NCBI RefSeq assembly: GCF_004023665.1
Contig: NZ_SAUF01000005.1
Coordinates: 682,001 to 746,000, forward strand
Length of the DNA: 64,000 bases
Reading direction: 5' to 3'
Source: Afifella aestuarii
Lineage (GTDB): Bacteria > Pseudomonadota > Alphaproteobacteria > Rhizobiales > Afifellaceae
Shown: in pieces, positions 8,388-15,995 of the stretch
Numbering within the stretch: the stretch's first letter is position 1
Layout: the number at the start of each line of letters is the position of its first letter
Position numbers and translations under genes: made by a program
Notes under the pieces: model-generated
Database searches by the model: none
What the model saw: only the letters and a program-made list of their open reading frames with translations
Told to the model about the DNA's origin: nothing

Positions 8388-10217
8388 ATGGTGCCTTGCC
8401 CTCGCCTCACGAGCGCGCTCGCGGCGCTGCTCTTGGGGTTTGTCGCGTCGATCCTCCCAGCCAGCGCTCAAGAACCCCAGCACGCGATTGCCATGCATGG
8501 CGATCCGGAGCTGCCGGCGGACTTCGATCACCTCCCCTATGCCAATCCGGAGGCTCCGCAGGGAGGGCGCATCGCCTACGCGATGGTGGGCAGTTTCGAC
8601 AGCCTCAATCCCTTCATCCTCAAGGGAACGGCGCCGCGGGCTCTGTGGGACGACGAATGGGGCAACAATCTCTGGGAAAGCCTGATGGTACGAAACCGTG
8701 ACGAGCCGTTTTCGCTCTATGGGCTGCTCGCTGAGAGCGTCACCGTCCCCGACGACCGCTCATGGATCTCGTTTTCCATACGTCCGGAAGCGAAATGGGC
8801 CGACGGTGAGCCGGTCACGGCGGAGGACGTCGTCTATTCTTTCAACCTCCTGAAAGACCATGGGCGCCCGAAAGGCTGGTATGCCAGGGTGGCCGACGTT
8901 ACGGCCGAGGGCGAACGCACGGTGCGCTTCACCTTCGATGACGGCGCCAGCCGCGAATTGCCGCTTCTCGTCGCGCTGCAGCCGATCTTTCCCAAACACG
9001 CCGTGTCGGAAGACGAGTTTTCGAGAAGCAGTCTCACGCCGCTTATGGGCTCCGGCCCCTACGAGGTCGCCGAAACCCGCCCTGGCACCTCTATCATCCT
9101 GAAAAAGCGGAATGATTATTGGGGCAAGGATCTGCCGGTGAAGCGCGGCTTCGACAATTTCGACGAGATTCGGTTGGAGTATTTCCGCGACACCAACACC
9201 TATTTTGAAGCCTTCAAGAAGGGCCTCTTCGACTATCATCGGGAAAAAGATCCGAGCCGCTGGCAGACCGGCTATCGCTTCCCGGCTGTGGAACAGGGCC
9301 TGGTCAAACTCGAAAAGTTCGATACGGGCATCCCCAAGGGGATGAACGGCTTCTTCATGAACACCCGGAAGCTGGTTTTCGCCGACAAGCGCGTGCGTCA
9401 GGCGCTCGGCTATTTTCTCGACTTCAAATGGCTCAACGAAAACCTCTTCCTCGGCGCCTACGACCGCACCGCCAGCTATTTCGAGGGCTCTGAACTCTCG
9501 GCAATCGGTCGCCCCGCCTCCGAAGAAGAAAAGAAGCTCCTCGCGCCCTACCCCGATGCGGTTCTCCCATCTGTGATGGACGGCAGCTATCGTCCGCCCG
9601 AAGGCGACGGCAGCGGCCGCGACCGCGACAATTTCCGCAAGGGCCTCGCCTTGCTGAAAGAGGCCGGCTGGGTCCGCCAGGGCGGCAAGATCGTCAACGA
9701 GAAGACGGGTGAGCCCTTCGCCTTCGAAATTCTGGTGATGACGCGCGAGGACGAGCGGCTGGCTCTCGCGTACCAGAACGCGCTGGCGCTCGTCGGCATC
9801 AGCGCAAATGTCCGGCAGGTCGATGCGAGCCAGTATTGGGAGCGGCTGAAATCGTTCGACTTCGATATGATCAGGTACAATCTGGCCTTCGCTTCTCTCT
9901 CTCCCGGGAGTGAGCAATCCTTCCGCTGGTCGTCCGCGGCCGCAGAAAGCCCGGGAAGCTTCAATTTCTCCGGCGCCTCCGATCCCGCCATCGACGCGAT
10001 GATCCAAAGCCTTTTGTCCGTCAGAGACCGGGAGACCTTCGTCGCCGCGGTCCGCGCGCTCGATCGGGTCCTCATTTCCGGCTTTTACGTCGTGCCACTC
10101 TTTCATGCCCCCGCCGAGTGGGTCGCCTATTGGAACAGGCTTTCCCATCCCTCGCACGGGTCGCTTTATGGACCGGAGCCGACCACCTGGTGGTCGGCCG
10201 AGGCCTCGCAGCATTGA
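8388..10217 (+). CDS. Extracellular oligopeptide-type ABC substrate-binding protein (YejA-like), orphan
   Basis: Periplasmic solute-binding protein (SBP family 5) of 609 residues. It has a signal peptide ending ASA-Q near residue 27, then the AMHGDPELP and DHLPYANPEAPQGG segments typical of YejA, the microcin C/oligopeptide-binding component, and the family 5 core (DGEPVTAEDVVYSFNLLKD). No permease or ATPase genes are nearby, so it must share a membrane complex encoded elsewhere, or act alone. It is followed after 37 bases by a thiol oxidoreductase gene on the same strand, probably co-transcribed. The ligand is unknown. Confidence 0.88.
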   Translation: MVPCPRLTSALAALLLGFVASILPASAQEPQHAIAMHGDPELPADFDHLPYANPEAPQGGRIAYAMVGSFDSLNPFILKGTAPRALWDDEWGNNLWESLMVRNRDEPFSLYGLLAESVTVPDDRSWISFSIRPEAKWADGEPVTAEDVVYSFNLLKDHGRPKGWYARVADVTAEGERTVRFTFDDGASRELPLLVALQPIFPKHAVSEDEFSRSSLTPLMGSGPYEVAETRPGTSIILKKRNDYWGKDLPVKRGFDNFDEIRLEYFRDTNTYFEAFKKGLFDYHREKDPSRWQTGYRFPAVEQGLVKLEKFDTGIPKGMNGFFMNTRKLVFADKRVRQALGYFLDFKWLNENLFLGAYDRTASYFEGSELSAIGRPASEEEKKLLAPYPDAVLPSVMDGSYRPPEGDGSGRDRDNFRKGLALLKEAGWVRQGGKIVNEKTGEPFAFEILVMTREDERLALAYQNALALVGISANVRQVDASQYWERLKSFDFDMIRYNLAFASLSPGSEQSFRWSSAAAESPGSFNFSGASDPAIDAMIQSLLSVRDRETFVAAVRALDRVLISGFYVVPLFHAPAEWVAYWNRLSHPSHGSLYGPEPTTWWSAEASQH

Positions 10218-10254
10218 CGCTGGCCAGGCGCCGGCCCCGCGCTAAGTTCCCCGT

Positions 10255-10938
10255 ATGAGCGATGAACTCCCAGCGACCGACCGCCTTTCCGTAGATGTCA
10301 TCTCAGACGTCATGTGCCCGTGGTGCTTCATCGGGAAAAGGCGCCTGGAAAAGGCCGCGAGCCAGAGCCAGATTCCCCTCGACATCCGCTGGCGTCCCTA
10401 TCAGCTCGACCCGACCTTGCCGCCGGAAGGCAAGGACCGCAGCCTCTATCTTGCGGAAAAATTCGGCTCGGCTGAAAGAGCGCGCTCTCTCTACGTCGAC
10501 GTGCGCGCCGCCGGAGCGCAGGAAGCGATTCCCTTCGATTTTGATGCAATCGAGGTCTCACCCAACACGCTCGACGCTCACCGCCTCATCCGCTGGTCGG
10601 CAAGCGCCGGCGTGCAGGACGTGATCGTCGAGGCGCTGTTCAATGCCTATTTCATCGAGGGCCGGCGTCTCAACGAGCCGGAGACGCTGACGGAGATCGC
10701 CGCCAAAGCTGGGATGGATCCCGACGTCATTGCTGAGCTCCTGGCCAGTGGTGCCGACCGCGATCTGGTCGAGGAGGAAATCGCCCTCGCCCGTCAGATG
10801 GGCGTGAGCGGCGTGCCGACCTTTGTCGTCGGCAACCGCTATGTCGTCGTTGGCGCACAGGCGCCTGAGGTCCTCGTCGAGGCTTTCAACGCGGCTTTGG
10901 CGGCGTCACACAACGCCAACGACAACGGACCGGCCTAA
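10255..10938 (+). CDS. DsbA family oxidoreductase, FrnE-like (2-hydroxychromene isomerase/DsbA fold)
   Basis: Cytosolic thioredoxin-fold protein of 227 residues with the CPWC redox motif at Cys21-Cys24 right after the first beta strand, a helical insertion, and the cis-proline segment GVSGVPTFVV near residue 184. No signal peptide is present, so it is likely cytosolic, as for FrnE of Deinococcus (oxidative stress) and polyketide-associated FrnE. The actual substrate proteins or small molecules are unknown. It lies directly after the YejA-like binding protein and converges with the cation-efflux gene. Confidence 0.88.
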   Translation: MSDELPATDRLSVDVISDVMCPWCFIGKRRLEKAASQSQIPLDIRWRPYQLDPTLPPEGKDRSLYLAEKFGSAERARSLYVDVRAAGAQEAIPFDFDAIEVSPNTLDAHRLIRWSASAGVQDVIVEALFNAYFIEGRRLNEPETLTEIAAKAGMDPDVIAELLASGADRDLVEEEIALARQMGVSGVPTFVVGNRYVVVGAQAPEVLVEAFNAALAASHNANDNGPA

Positions 10939-10976
10939 GAGGGCCAGCTTACGGCTCACTCAGCTCCAGCTATCTT

Positions 10977-11618
10977 CTAGGCGGGCTTCTGCTCGCGGGC
11001 TTCGTCCTGAAGTTCGAGAAGCGCGTGGCGCACGATCATCGTCGCAGCCTGGAGCGCGAGCGAAGCCATGATGGCTGCGACGATGAGATCCGGCCAGGCC
11101 GTCTGCGTTCCGAAGACACCGGCAGCAGCAACGAGCACGACGAGATTGCCGATCGCGTCATTGCGCGAACAAAGCCAGACGGAGCGCATATTGGCATCGC
11201 CCCCGCGATAGGCCCACAGAAGCGCGGCTACACCGAGATTGGCGATGAGCGCGAGGAGCCCGACCCAGGACATCGTCAGGGGATCCGGCGGCACCGCATT
11301 GAAGGCGCGCCAGATGGTTGCAGCCACGATCCAGAGACCAAAAAGGCCCATTGTGGCGCCTTTCAAAAGCGCGGCCTTGGCTCGCACGGCCGGTGCCGAA
11401 GCGACAACCATCAGACTGACGGCATAATTTCCCGCGTCACCAAGGAAATCGAGCGAATCGGCCTGCAGCGACAGCGACCCGGCGGCAAATCCCGCTCCTG
11501 CCTCCACGACGAACATCCCGGCGTTCACAACAAGCGCGATCCAGAGAAGTCGGGCAAAACGTCCGTCATCACCACGGATCGCACTCCCACAGCATTCGTC
11601 CTCGCAGCAACCGCTCAT
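10977..11618 (-). CDS. Cation efflux transporter (CDF superfamily) with Cys-rich N-terminus
   Basis: Inner-membrane heavy-metal exporter of about 213 residues with six predicted membrane segments. The metal site in TM2 reads D57-x3-D61; the TM5 counterpart has Cys-x3-Asp (CSRND) where classical CDF proteins have His-x3-Asp. The first twelve residues contain two Cys pairs (positions 4, 5, 9, 10), a plausible soft-metal docking site. The ATG at 11618 has GAGG five bases upstream; an upstream GTG at 11663 would lie inside the putative operator and is rejected. It is divergent from a MerR-family regulator, so metal-inducible export of Cd, Zn, Co or Pb is the likely role. Confidence 0.85.
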   Translation of the reverse strand: MSGCCEDECCGSAIRGDDGRFARLLWIALVVNAGMFVVEAGAGFAAGSLSLQADSLDFLGDAGNYAVSLMVVASAPAVRAKAALLKGATMGLFGLWIVAATIWRAFNAVPPDPLTMSWVGLLALIANLGVAALLWAYRGGDANMRSVWLCSRNDAIGNLVVLVAAAGVFGTQTAWPDLIVAAIMASLALQAATMIVRHALLELQDEAREQKPA

Positions 11619-11644
11619 CTCGGCCTCACATCCGATCCAACGAG

Positions 11645-11674
11645 CTGCTAGGTTGCACCCCACTATAGGGTCAA
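11645..11674 (-). promoter_or_regulatory. Putative MerR-type operator/promoter between the cation exporter and its regulator
   Basis: On the minus strand TTGACC (11669-11674) is followed by 18 bases and TAGCAG (11645-11650). The spacer has CTATAGTGGGGTGC, and ACCCTATAGT resembles the left half of CadR/PbrR operators, with GGGT as a short inverted partner. MerR activators use overlong spacers (19-20), so the fit is suggestive, not exact. Position between divergent exporter and regulator supports it. Confidence 0.5.
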
Positions 11675-11678
11675 GAGT

Positions 11679-12098
11679 GTGACCGAGCCGTCGCTTCTGC
11701 GAATTGGCGATCTTGCTGCCGCAACAGGCACGAAGATCGTCACCATCCGCTATTACGAGAAAATCGGGCTTCTGCCCGCTCCGCCACGCACGGGCGGGAA
11801 TTATCGCGCCTATTCAAATATGCATCAGGAGCGGCTGAGCTTTATCAGGCGCTCCCGCGCTCTCGGCTTCACCCTCGACGAGATCCGGGAACTCCTCGAG
11901 CTATCAGCAGATACCGAGCGCGACTGCGCCGCCGTCGACCGGCTGGTCACCTCGCACCTTGTCGAGGTGGAGGACAAAATCGCAGACCTTCAGCGCCTCG
12001 CGAGCGAGCTCCGAAGGATGAAGGAGAGCTGCCGGGGCGGCACGATCGACGACTGCCGCATCATCGAAGCGCTCTCTTCGCAATCAGCCATGCCTTAA
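11679..12098 (+). CDS. MerR family heavy-metal-responsive transcriptional regulator (CadR/PbrR/ZntR-like)
   Basis: DNA-binding activator of 139 residues: winged helix-turn-helix at about 7-75 (TIRYYEKIGLLP signature), a dimerisation coiled coil, and a metal-binding C-terminus. Cys83, Cys118 and Cys126 match the three-cysteine pattern of CadR/PbrR-type sensors (35 residues between the first two), which bind Cd, Pb or Zn. Translation starts at GTG immediately beside the putative operator. It is divergent from the cation exporter that it presumably controls. Its TAA stop overlaps the stop of mfd on the other strand within a shared TTAA. Confidence 0.9.
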   Translation: MTEPSLLRIGDLAAATGTKIVTIRYYEKIGLLPAPPRTGGNYRAYSNMHQERLSFIRRSRALGFTLDEIRELLELSADTERDCAAVDRLVTSHLVEVEDKIADLQRLASELRRMKESCRGGTIDDCRIIEALSSQSAMP

Positions 12099-15000
12099 GC
12101 GGCTTTCTGCGCCCCTTCCTCGGCAATCTTGGCAAGACGCGTCAGTAGGGACGCCGTGCCTTTCAGGCGGTCTTCAGGCCGCGGCCAATCGCGGGACAGA
12201 ACGATACGCTGGTCGGGGCGGATTTTCGCCATCGAGCCCTGCTCGCCGATATAGCGCACGAGGCCACCGGGATTTGCGAACTCGTTGTTGCGGAAGGCGA
12301 TCACCACGCCCTTCGGCCCGGCATCGACCTTTTCCACATTGGCTCTGCGGCAGAGCGACTTCACGTAGACGACCTTCAAGAGATGGTCGACCTCGTCCGG
12401 CAACGGTCCGAAACGATCGATCATCTCCGCCCCAAAAGCGTCGATGTCGCCAGCGTCTTCGAGGTCTGCAAGACGTCGATAAAGGCTCATGCGAAGCGTC
12501 AGGTCTGGGACGTAAGCCTCTGGAATCATGACGGCCATGCCGATCGTGATTTGCGGAGACCACTTGCCCTCGGCAAGCTCCTCGTCGCCGGCCTTGAGAC
12601 TTGCCACCGCCTCTTCGAGCATTTGCTGGTAAAGCTCGAAACCGACCTCCTTGATATGGCCGGACTGCTCTTCGCCGAGAAGATTACCGGCACCGCGGAT
12701 ATCGAGATCGTGGCTGGCGAGCTGGAAGCCAGCGCCGAGCGAATCGAGGGACTGCAGGACCTTGAGGCGCCGCTCGGCTGTCGTCGTCATCGTCTTCTTC
12801 GCCGGCACGGTGAAGTAGGCGTAGGCGCGGTTCTTGGACCGGCCGATGCGTCCGCGCAGCTGATAGAGCTGAGCGAGACCGAACATGTCGGCGCGATGGA
12901 TGATGAGCGTGTTCGCGGTCGGAATGTCGAGGCCCGATTCCACGATCGTCGTCGACAGCAGAACGTCGTACTGGCCGTCGTAGAAGGCGTTCATCACCTG
13001 ATCGAGCTCGCTTGCCGCCATTTGGCCATGCGCGACGGCAACCCGCGCCTCCGGCAGATTTTGCTCCAAAAACTCCTTCACTTCGGCGAGATCGGAAATC
13101 CGCGGCACGACATAGAAGGATTGCCCGCCGCGAAGTCTCTCCCGCAAGAGCGCCTCGCGAACGATCAGCGGATCGAAGGGCGAGATGAAGGTGCGCACCG
13201 CCAAACGGTCGACAGGCGGCGTCGCGATGATGGAGAGATCGCGCACGCCGGTGAGCGCGAGCTGCAGGGTGCGCGGGATCGGCGTCGCCGTCAGCGTCAG
13301 GACGTGCACCGCCGAGCGCAACTCCTTCAGGCGTTCCTTGTGCTTGACGCCGAAATGCTGCTCCTCGTCGACGATGACGAGGCCGAGATCGCGGAAATTG
13401 ACAGATTTCGCGAGAAGCGCGTGCGTGCCGACGACGATATCGATGGTGCCGTCTGCGAGTCCCGCCTTGACCCGCGCTTTCTCCGCCGTGCCGACAAGTC
13501 TGGAAAGCCCGCCAATCTGCAGCGGCAATCCGCGAAAACGCTCGACGAAGGTTTTGTAGTGCTGGCGGGCGAGCAAGGTCGTCGGCACGACCACGGCCAC
13601 CTGCTTGCCGCTGATCGCCGCGACGAACGCCGCCCTGAGCGCCACTTCGGTCTTGCCGAAACCGACATCGCCGCAGACCAGCCGGTCCATCGGCATGCCC
13701 GAGCCGAGATCGCCAATCGCGGCCTCGATCGCGGCATCCTGGTCATCCGTTTCCTCATAGGGAAAACGGGCCGCGAATTCACCGTAGAGGCCCTCCGGTG
13801 CGACGAGCTTCTCGCCGTGACGGAGAAGCCGCGCCGCTGCCGTCTTAATGAGAGCATCGGCGATTTCACGGATGCGCTTCTTGAGACGCGCCTTGCGGTT
13901 CTGCCAGGCGACGCCGCCGAGCTTGTCGAGCGCGGTCTCTGAACCTTCCGCGCCATAACGCGTCAGAAGATCGATATTTTCGACCGGCAGGAAAAGTTTG
14001 TCGCCACCCGCATAGACGAGCTGGAGGCAGTCGTGCGGCGCACCCGCGGCCTCGATCGTGACGAGACCGTCGAAACGCCCGATGCCGTGATCGACATGGA
14101 CGACGAGATCACCTTCCGAGAGGCTCGCAGCCTCGGTCAGAGCATCGGCTGCGCGTTTGCGCTTGCGTGCCGGGCGCACGAGGCGGTCGCCGAGCACATC
14201 CTGATCGCCAATGAAGACGCTGTCGGGCGTCTCGAAACCGGTTTCGAGCGGCATCACGGCCATGCCGGTGATGCCTTTGGCAAGCGCCTCCGTCTCAGCC
14301 CAGGTTTCGACCGGCTGCAGACGCTCCATGCCGTGGTCGCTCAGGACCTGAATGAGACGGTCTCGCGCGCCCACGCTCCAGGTCGCAAGCACGATACGTT
14401 TGCCGGCCTTGCGGCGATCGGCGACATGCGCGACGAGCGCATCGAAGACATTGACGTCACCGGCTGCCCGTTCGGCGGCAAAGGTGCGGCCCGCCCTGCC
14501 CTCGACATCGTAGACGGAGCCCGCATCGCCCGGTGATGCGAAAGGCGTCAGCCGGGCGGACGCATGATCGTCCACTTTGGCCTGCCATTCCTCGGGCGTC
14601 AGATAGAGGCTATCGGGAGCCGCTGGCTTATAGGGCGCCGCGCCGGCGAGCTTCTGATCGGCGTTTTCCTTGCGCGCTTCGTAATGGTCGCCGATCTGCT
14701 CCCAGCGATCCTTGAGCGTATCTGCTGCCAGATGATCGACCGCCACCAGCGTGTCGCCGGCGTAATCGAGAACCGTCTCCAGCCGTTCATGGAAGAAGGC
14801 GAGCCAGTGCTCCATGCCCGCAAAGCGTCGCCCGGCGCTCACCGCCTCGTAAAGCGGATCGTCGCTCGTCACGGCGCCGAAGGCTTCGCGATAGTTCTGG
14901 CGAAAACGCGCGACGACCTCGTCATCGAGGATGATTTCGCTCGCAGGCAGGAGGTCGAGCCGCGAGACCTGTCCGGTCGTGCGTTGGTTCTCCGGATCGA

Positions 15001-15604
15001 AGGGACGGATCGTCTCCAGCGTGTCGCCGAAGAAGTCGCAGCGGATTGCCCCCGTATCCCCTGGAGCGAAAAGGTCGACGATACCGCCACGCACGGCATA
15101 TTCGCCAACGGCCCGAACCGTCGGTACACGTTCAAAACCATCGGCCGCCAGACGCGCGACCAACCCTTCCATGGGCGTCACGTCACCAGCGCCGGCACTC
15201 CACACATGCCGCGCCACCCACTCATGCGGCGGCACCCGTTGAATGATCGCATTGGCCGTCGTCAGAAGGATAAGCGGCGCCTGCGGACCTGCATCGACGA
15301 GCGCCTTCAGTGTCGCCATCCGGCGCGCCACGACGTCGGCGTTGGGCGAGACACGATCGTACGGCAGGCAGTCCCAGGCCGGAAATGTCAGTCGCCGGAT
15401 ATCTGGCGCAAAGAAACGCAGGCTCTCTTTCGCCATCTCCAGATGACGCGCGTCCCGCGCAACGAACGTGACCGGCAGGCGGCGCAAACGCACGAGATCG
15501 GCAAGGACGCGCCCCTCCAACCCGTCCGGGACACCGGACAGGGTGAGATGGCGGTTTTCCGCCAGAAGATCGCTCAGCCGATCAGCGCTGGAGGATTTCG
15601 ACAT
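12095..15604 (-). CDS. mfd: Transcription-repair coupling factor Mfd
   Basis: Large SF2 translocase (about 1169 residues) that removes RNA polymerase stalled at DNA lesions and recruits UvrA. Domain order: UvrB-like N-terminal region, the CarD-like RNA polymerase interaction domain (GDLVVHVDHGIGRFDGL), the helicase core with Walker A CGDVGFGKTEVAL and Walker B DEEQHFG, then the TRG motif region and the C-terminal TRCF domain. The ATG at 15604 (MSKSSSADRL) lies inside the end of sdhE (23-base overlap), pointing to coupled expression; a TTG 30 bases earlier is less likely. Confidence 0.96.
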   Translation of the reverse strand: MSKSSSADRLSDLLAENRHLTLSGVPDGLEGRVLADLVRLRRLPVTFVARDARHLEMAKESLRFFAPDIRRLTFPAWDCLPYDRVSPNADVVARRMATLKALVDAGPQAPLILLTTANAIIQRVPPHEWVARHVWSAGAGDVTPMEGLVARLAADGFERVPTVRAVGEYAVRGGIVDLFAPGDTGAIRCDFFGDTLETIRPFDPENQRTTGQVSRLDLLPASEIILDDEVVARFRQNYREAFGAVTSDDPLYEAVSAGRRFAGMEHWLAFFHERLETVLDYAGDTLVAVDHLAADTLKDRWEQIGDHYEARKENADQKLAGAAPYKPAAPDSLYLTPEEWQAKVDDHASARLTPFASPGDAGSVYDVEGRAGRTFAAERAAGDVNVFDALVAHVADRRKAGKRIVLATWSVGARDRLIQVLSDHGMERLQPVETWAETEALAKGITGMAVMPLETGFETPDSVFIGDQDVLGDRLVRPARKRKRAADALTEAASLSEGDLVVHVDHGIGRFDGLVTIEAAGAPHDCLQLVYAGGDKLFLPVENIDLLTRYGAEGSETALDKLGGVAWQNRKARLKKRIREIADALIKTAAARLLRHGEKLVAPEGLYGEFAARFPYEETDDQDAAIEAAIGDLGSGMPMDRLVCGDVGFGKTEVALRAAFVAAISGKQVAVVVPTTLLARQHYKTFVERFRGLPLQIGGLSRLVGTAEKARVKAGLADGTIDIVVGTHALLAKSVNFRDLGLVIVDEEQHFGVKHKERLKELRSAVHVLTLTATPIPRTLQLALTGVRDLSIIATPPVDRLAVRTFISPFDPLIVREALLRERLRGGQSFYVVPRISDLAEVKEFLEQNLPEARVAVAHGQMAASELDQVMNAFYDGQYDVLLSTTIVESGLDIPTANTLIIHRADMFGLAQLYQLRGRIGRSKNRAYAYFTVPAKKTMTTTAERRLKVLQSLDSLGAGFQLASHDLDIRGAGNLLGEEQSGHIKEVGFELYQQMLEEAVASLKAGDEELAEGKWSPQITIGMAVMIPEAYVPDLTLRMSLYRRLADLEDAGDIDAFGAEMIDRFGPLPDEVDHLLKVVYVKSLCRRANVEKVDAGPKGVVIAFRNNEFANPGGLVRYIGEQGSMAKIRPDQRIVLSRDWPRPEDRLKGTASLLTRLAKIAEEGAQKAA

Positions 15605-15878
15605 CCGAATTTCGTTCTCTTTTGTGGAAGGCAATCAATCCTGAAATCATCGCGCTCTGATGCTCGGCCGGCACCTCTTCGCGCCCGACGATCCAGCTGT
15701 AGAGAGCGAGATCCGGCAGTTCGAGAAGCCGCTCGAATTCCGCAAGTTGCTGCTCGTCGGCAGATGGCAAAACACTGTCGCCGAAGCGCCCGACGAGAAG
15801 GTCCAGCTCGCGCGTACCGCGGCGCCAGGCACGAAAATGGGCGCGTCGGCGCCGCTCTTCAAATTTTTCGTCTGCCAT
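15582..15878 (-). CDS. sdhE: FAD assembly factor SdhE (succinate dehydrogenase flavinylation factor)
   Basis: Small cytosolic protein of about 98 residues that helps attach FAD covalently to SdhA (homologous to mitochondrial SDHAF2/Sdh5). The signature RGTRELDLLVGRF (residues 20-32), containing the RGxxE motif needed for flavinylation, is intact, as is the C-terminal DLALYSWIVGREEVP block. The ATG at 15878 (MADEKFEERR) is preferred to an upstream one at 15923 because homologues begin here. It precedes and overlaps mfd and is divergent from recG, an arrangement common in alphaproteobacteria. Confidence 0.93.
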   Translation of the reverse strand: MADEKFEERRRRAHFRAWRRGTRELDLLVGRFGDSVLPSADEQQLAEFERLLELPDLALYSWIVGREEVPAEHQSAMISGLIAFHKRERNSDVEILQR

Positions 15879-15995
15879 ATCGGGTGTCACATTCCTTATG
15901 GGCGGGAGCTCATGCCCCACCAAGATTTATCCACTCAGACCAAGCGGGCAAGAGATGCATCTTGCCGCCGCGCGCAGCGCAAGGCAGGAAGAGGT

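Noticed and set aside
11619-11663. Longer start for the cation exporter (GTG at 11663)
   Set aside because: It would place the start inside the putative MerR operator, while the ATG at 11618 has a good ribosome site.
15660-15995. Upstream extension of recG
   Set aside because: It overlaps sdhE on the other strand, has no RecG-like sequence, and the ATG at 15996 has a strong ribosome site and gives the normal length.
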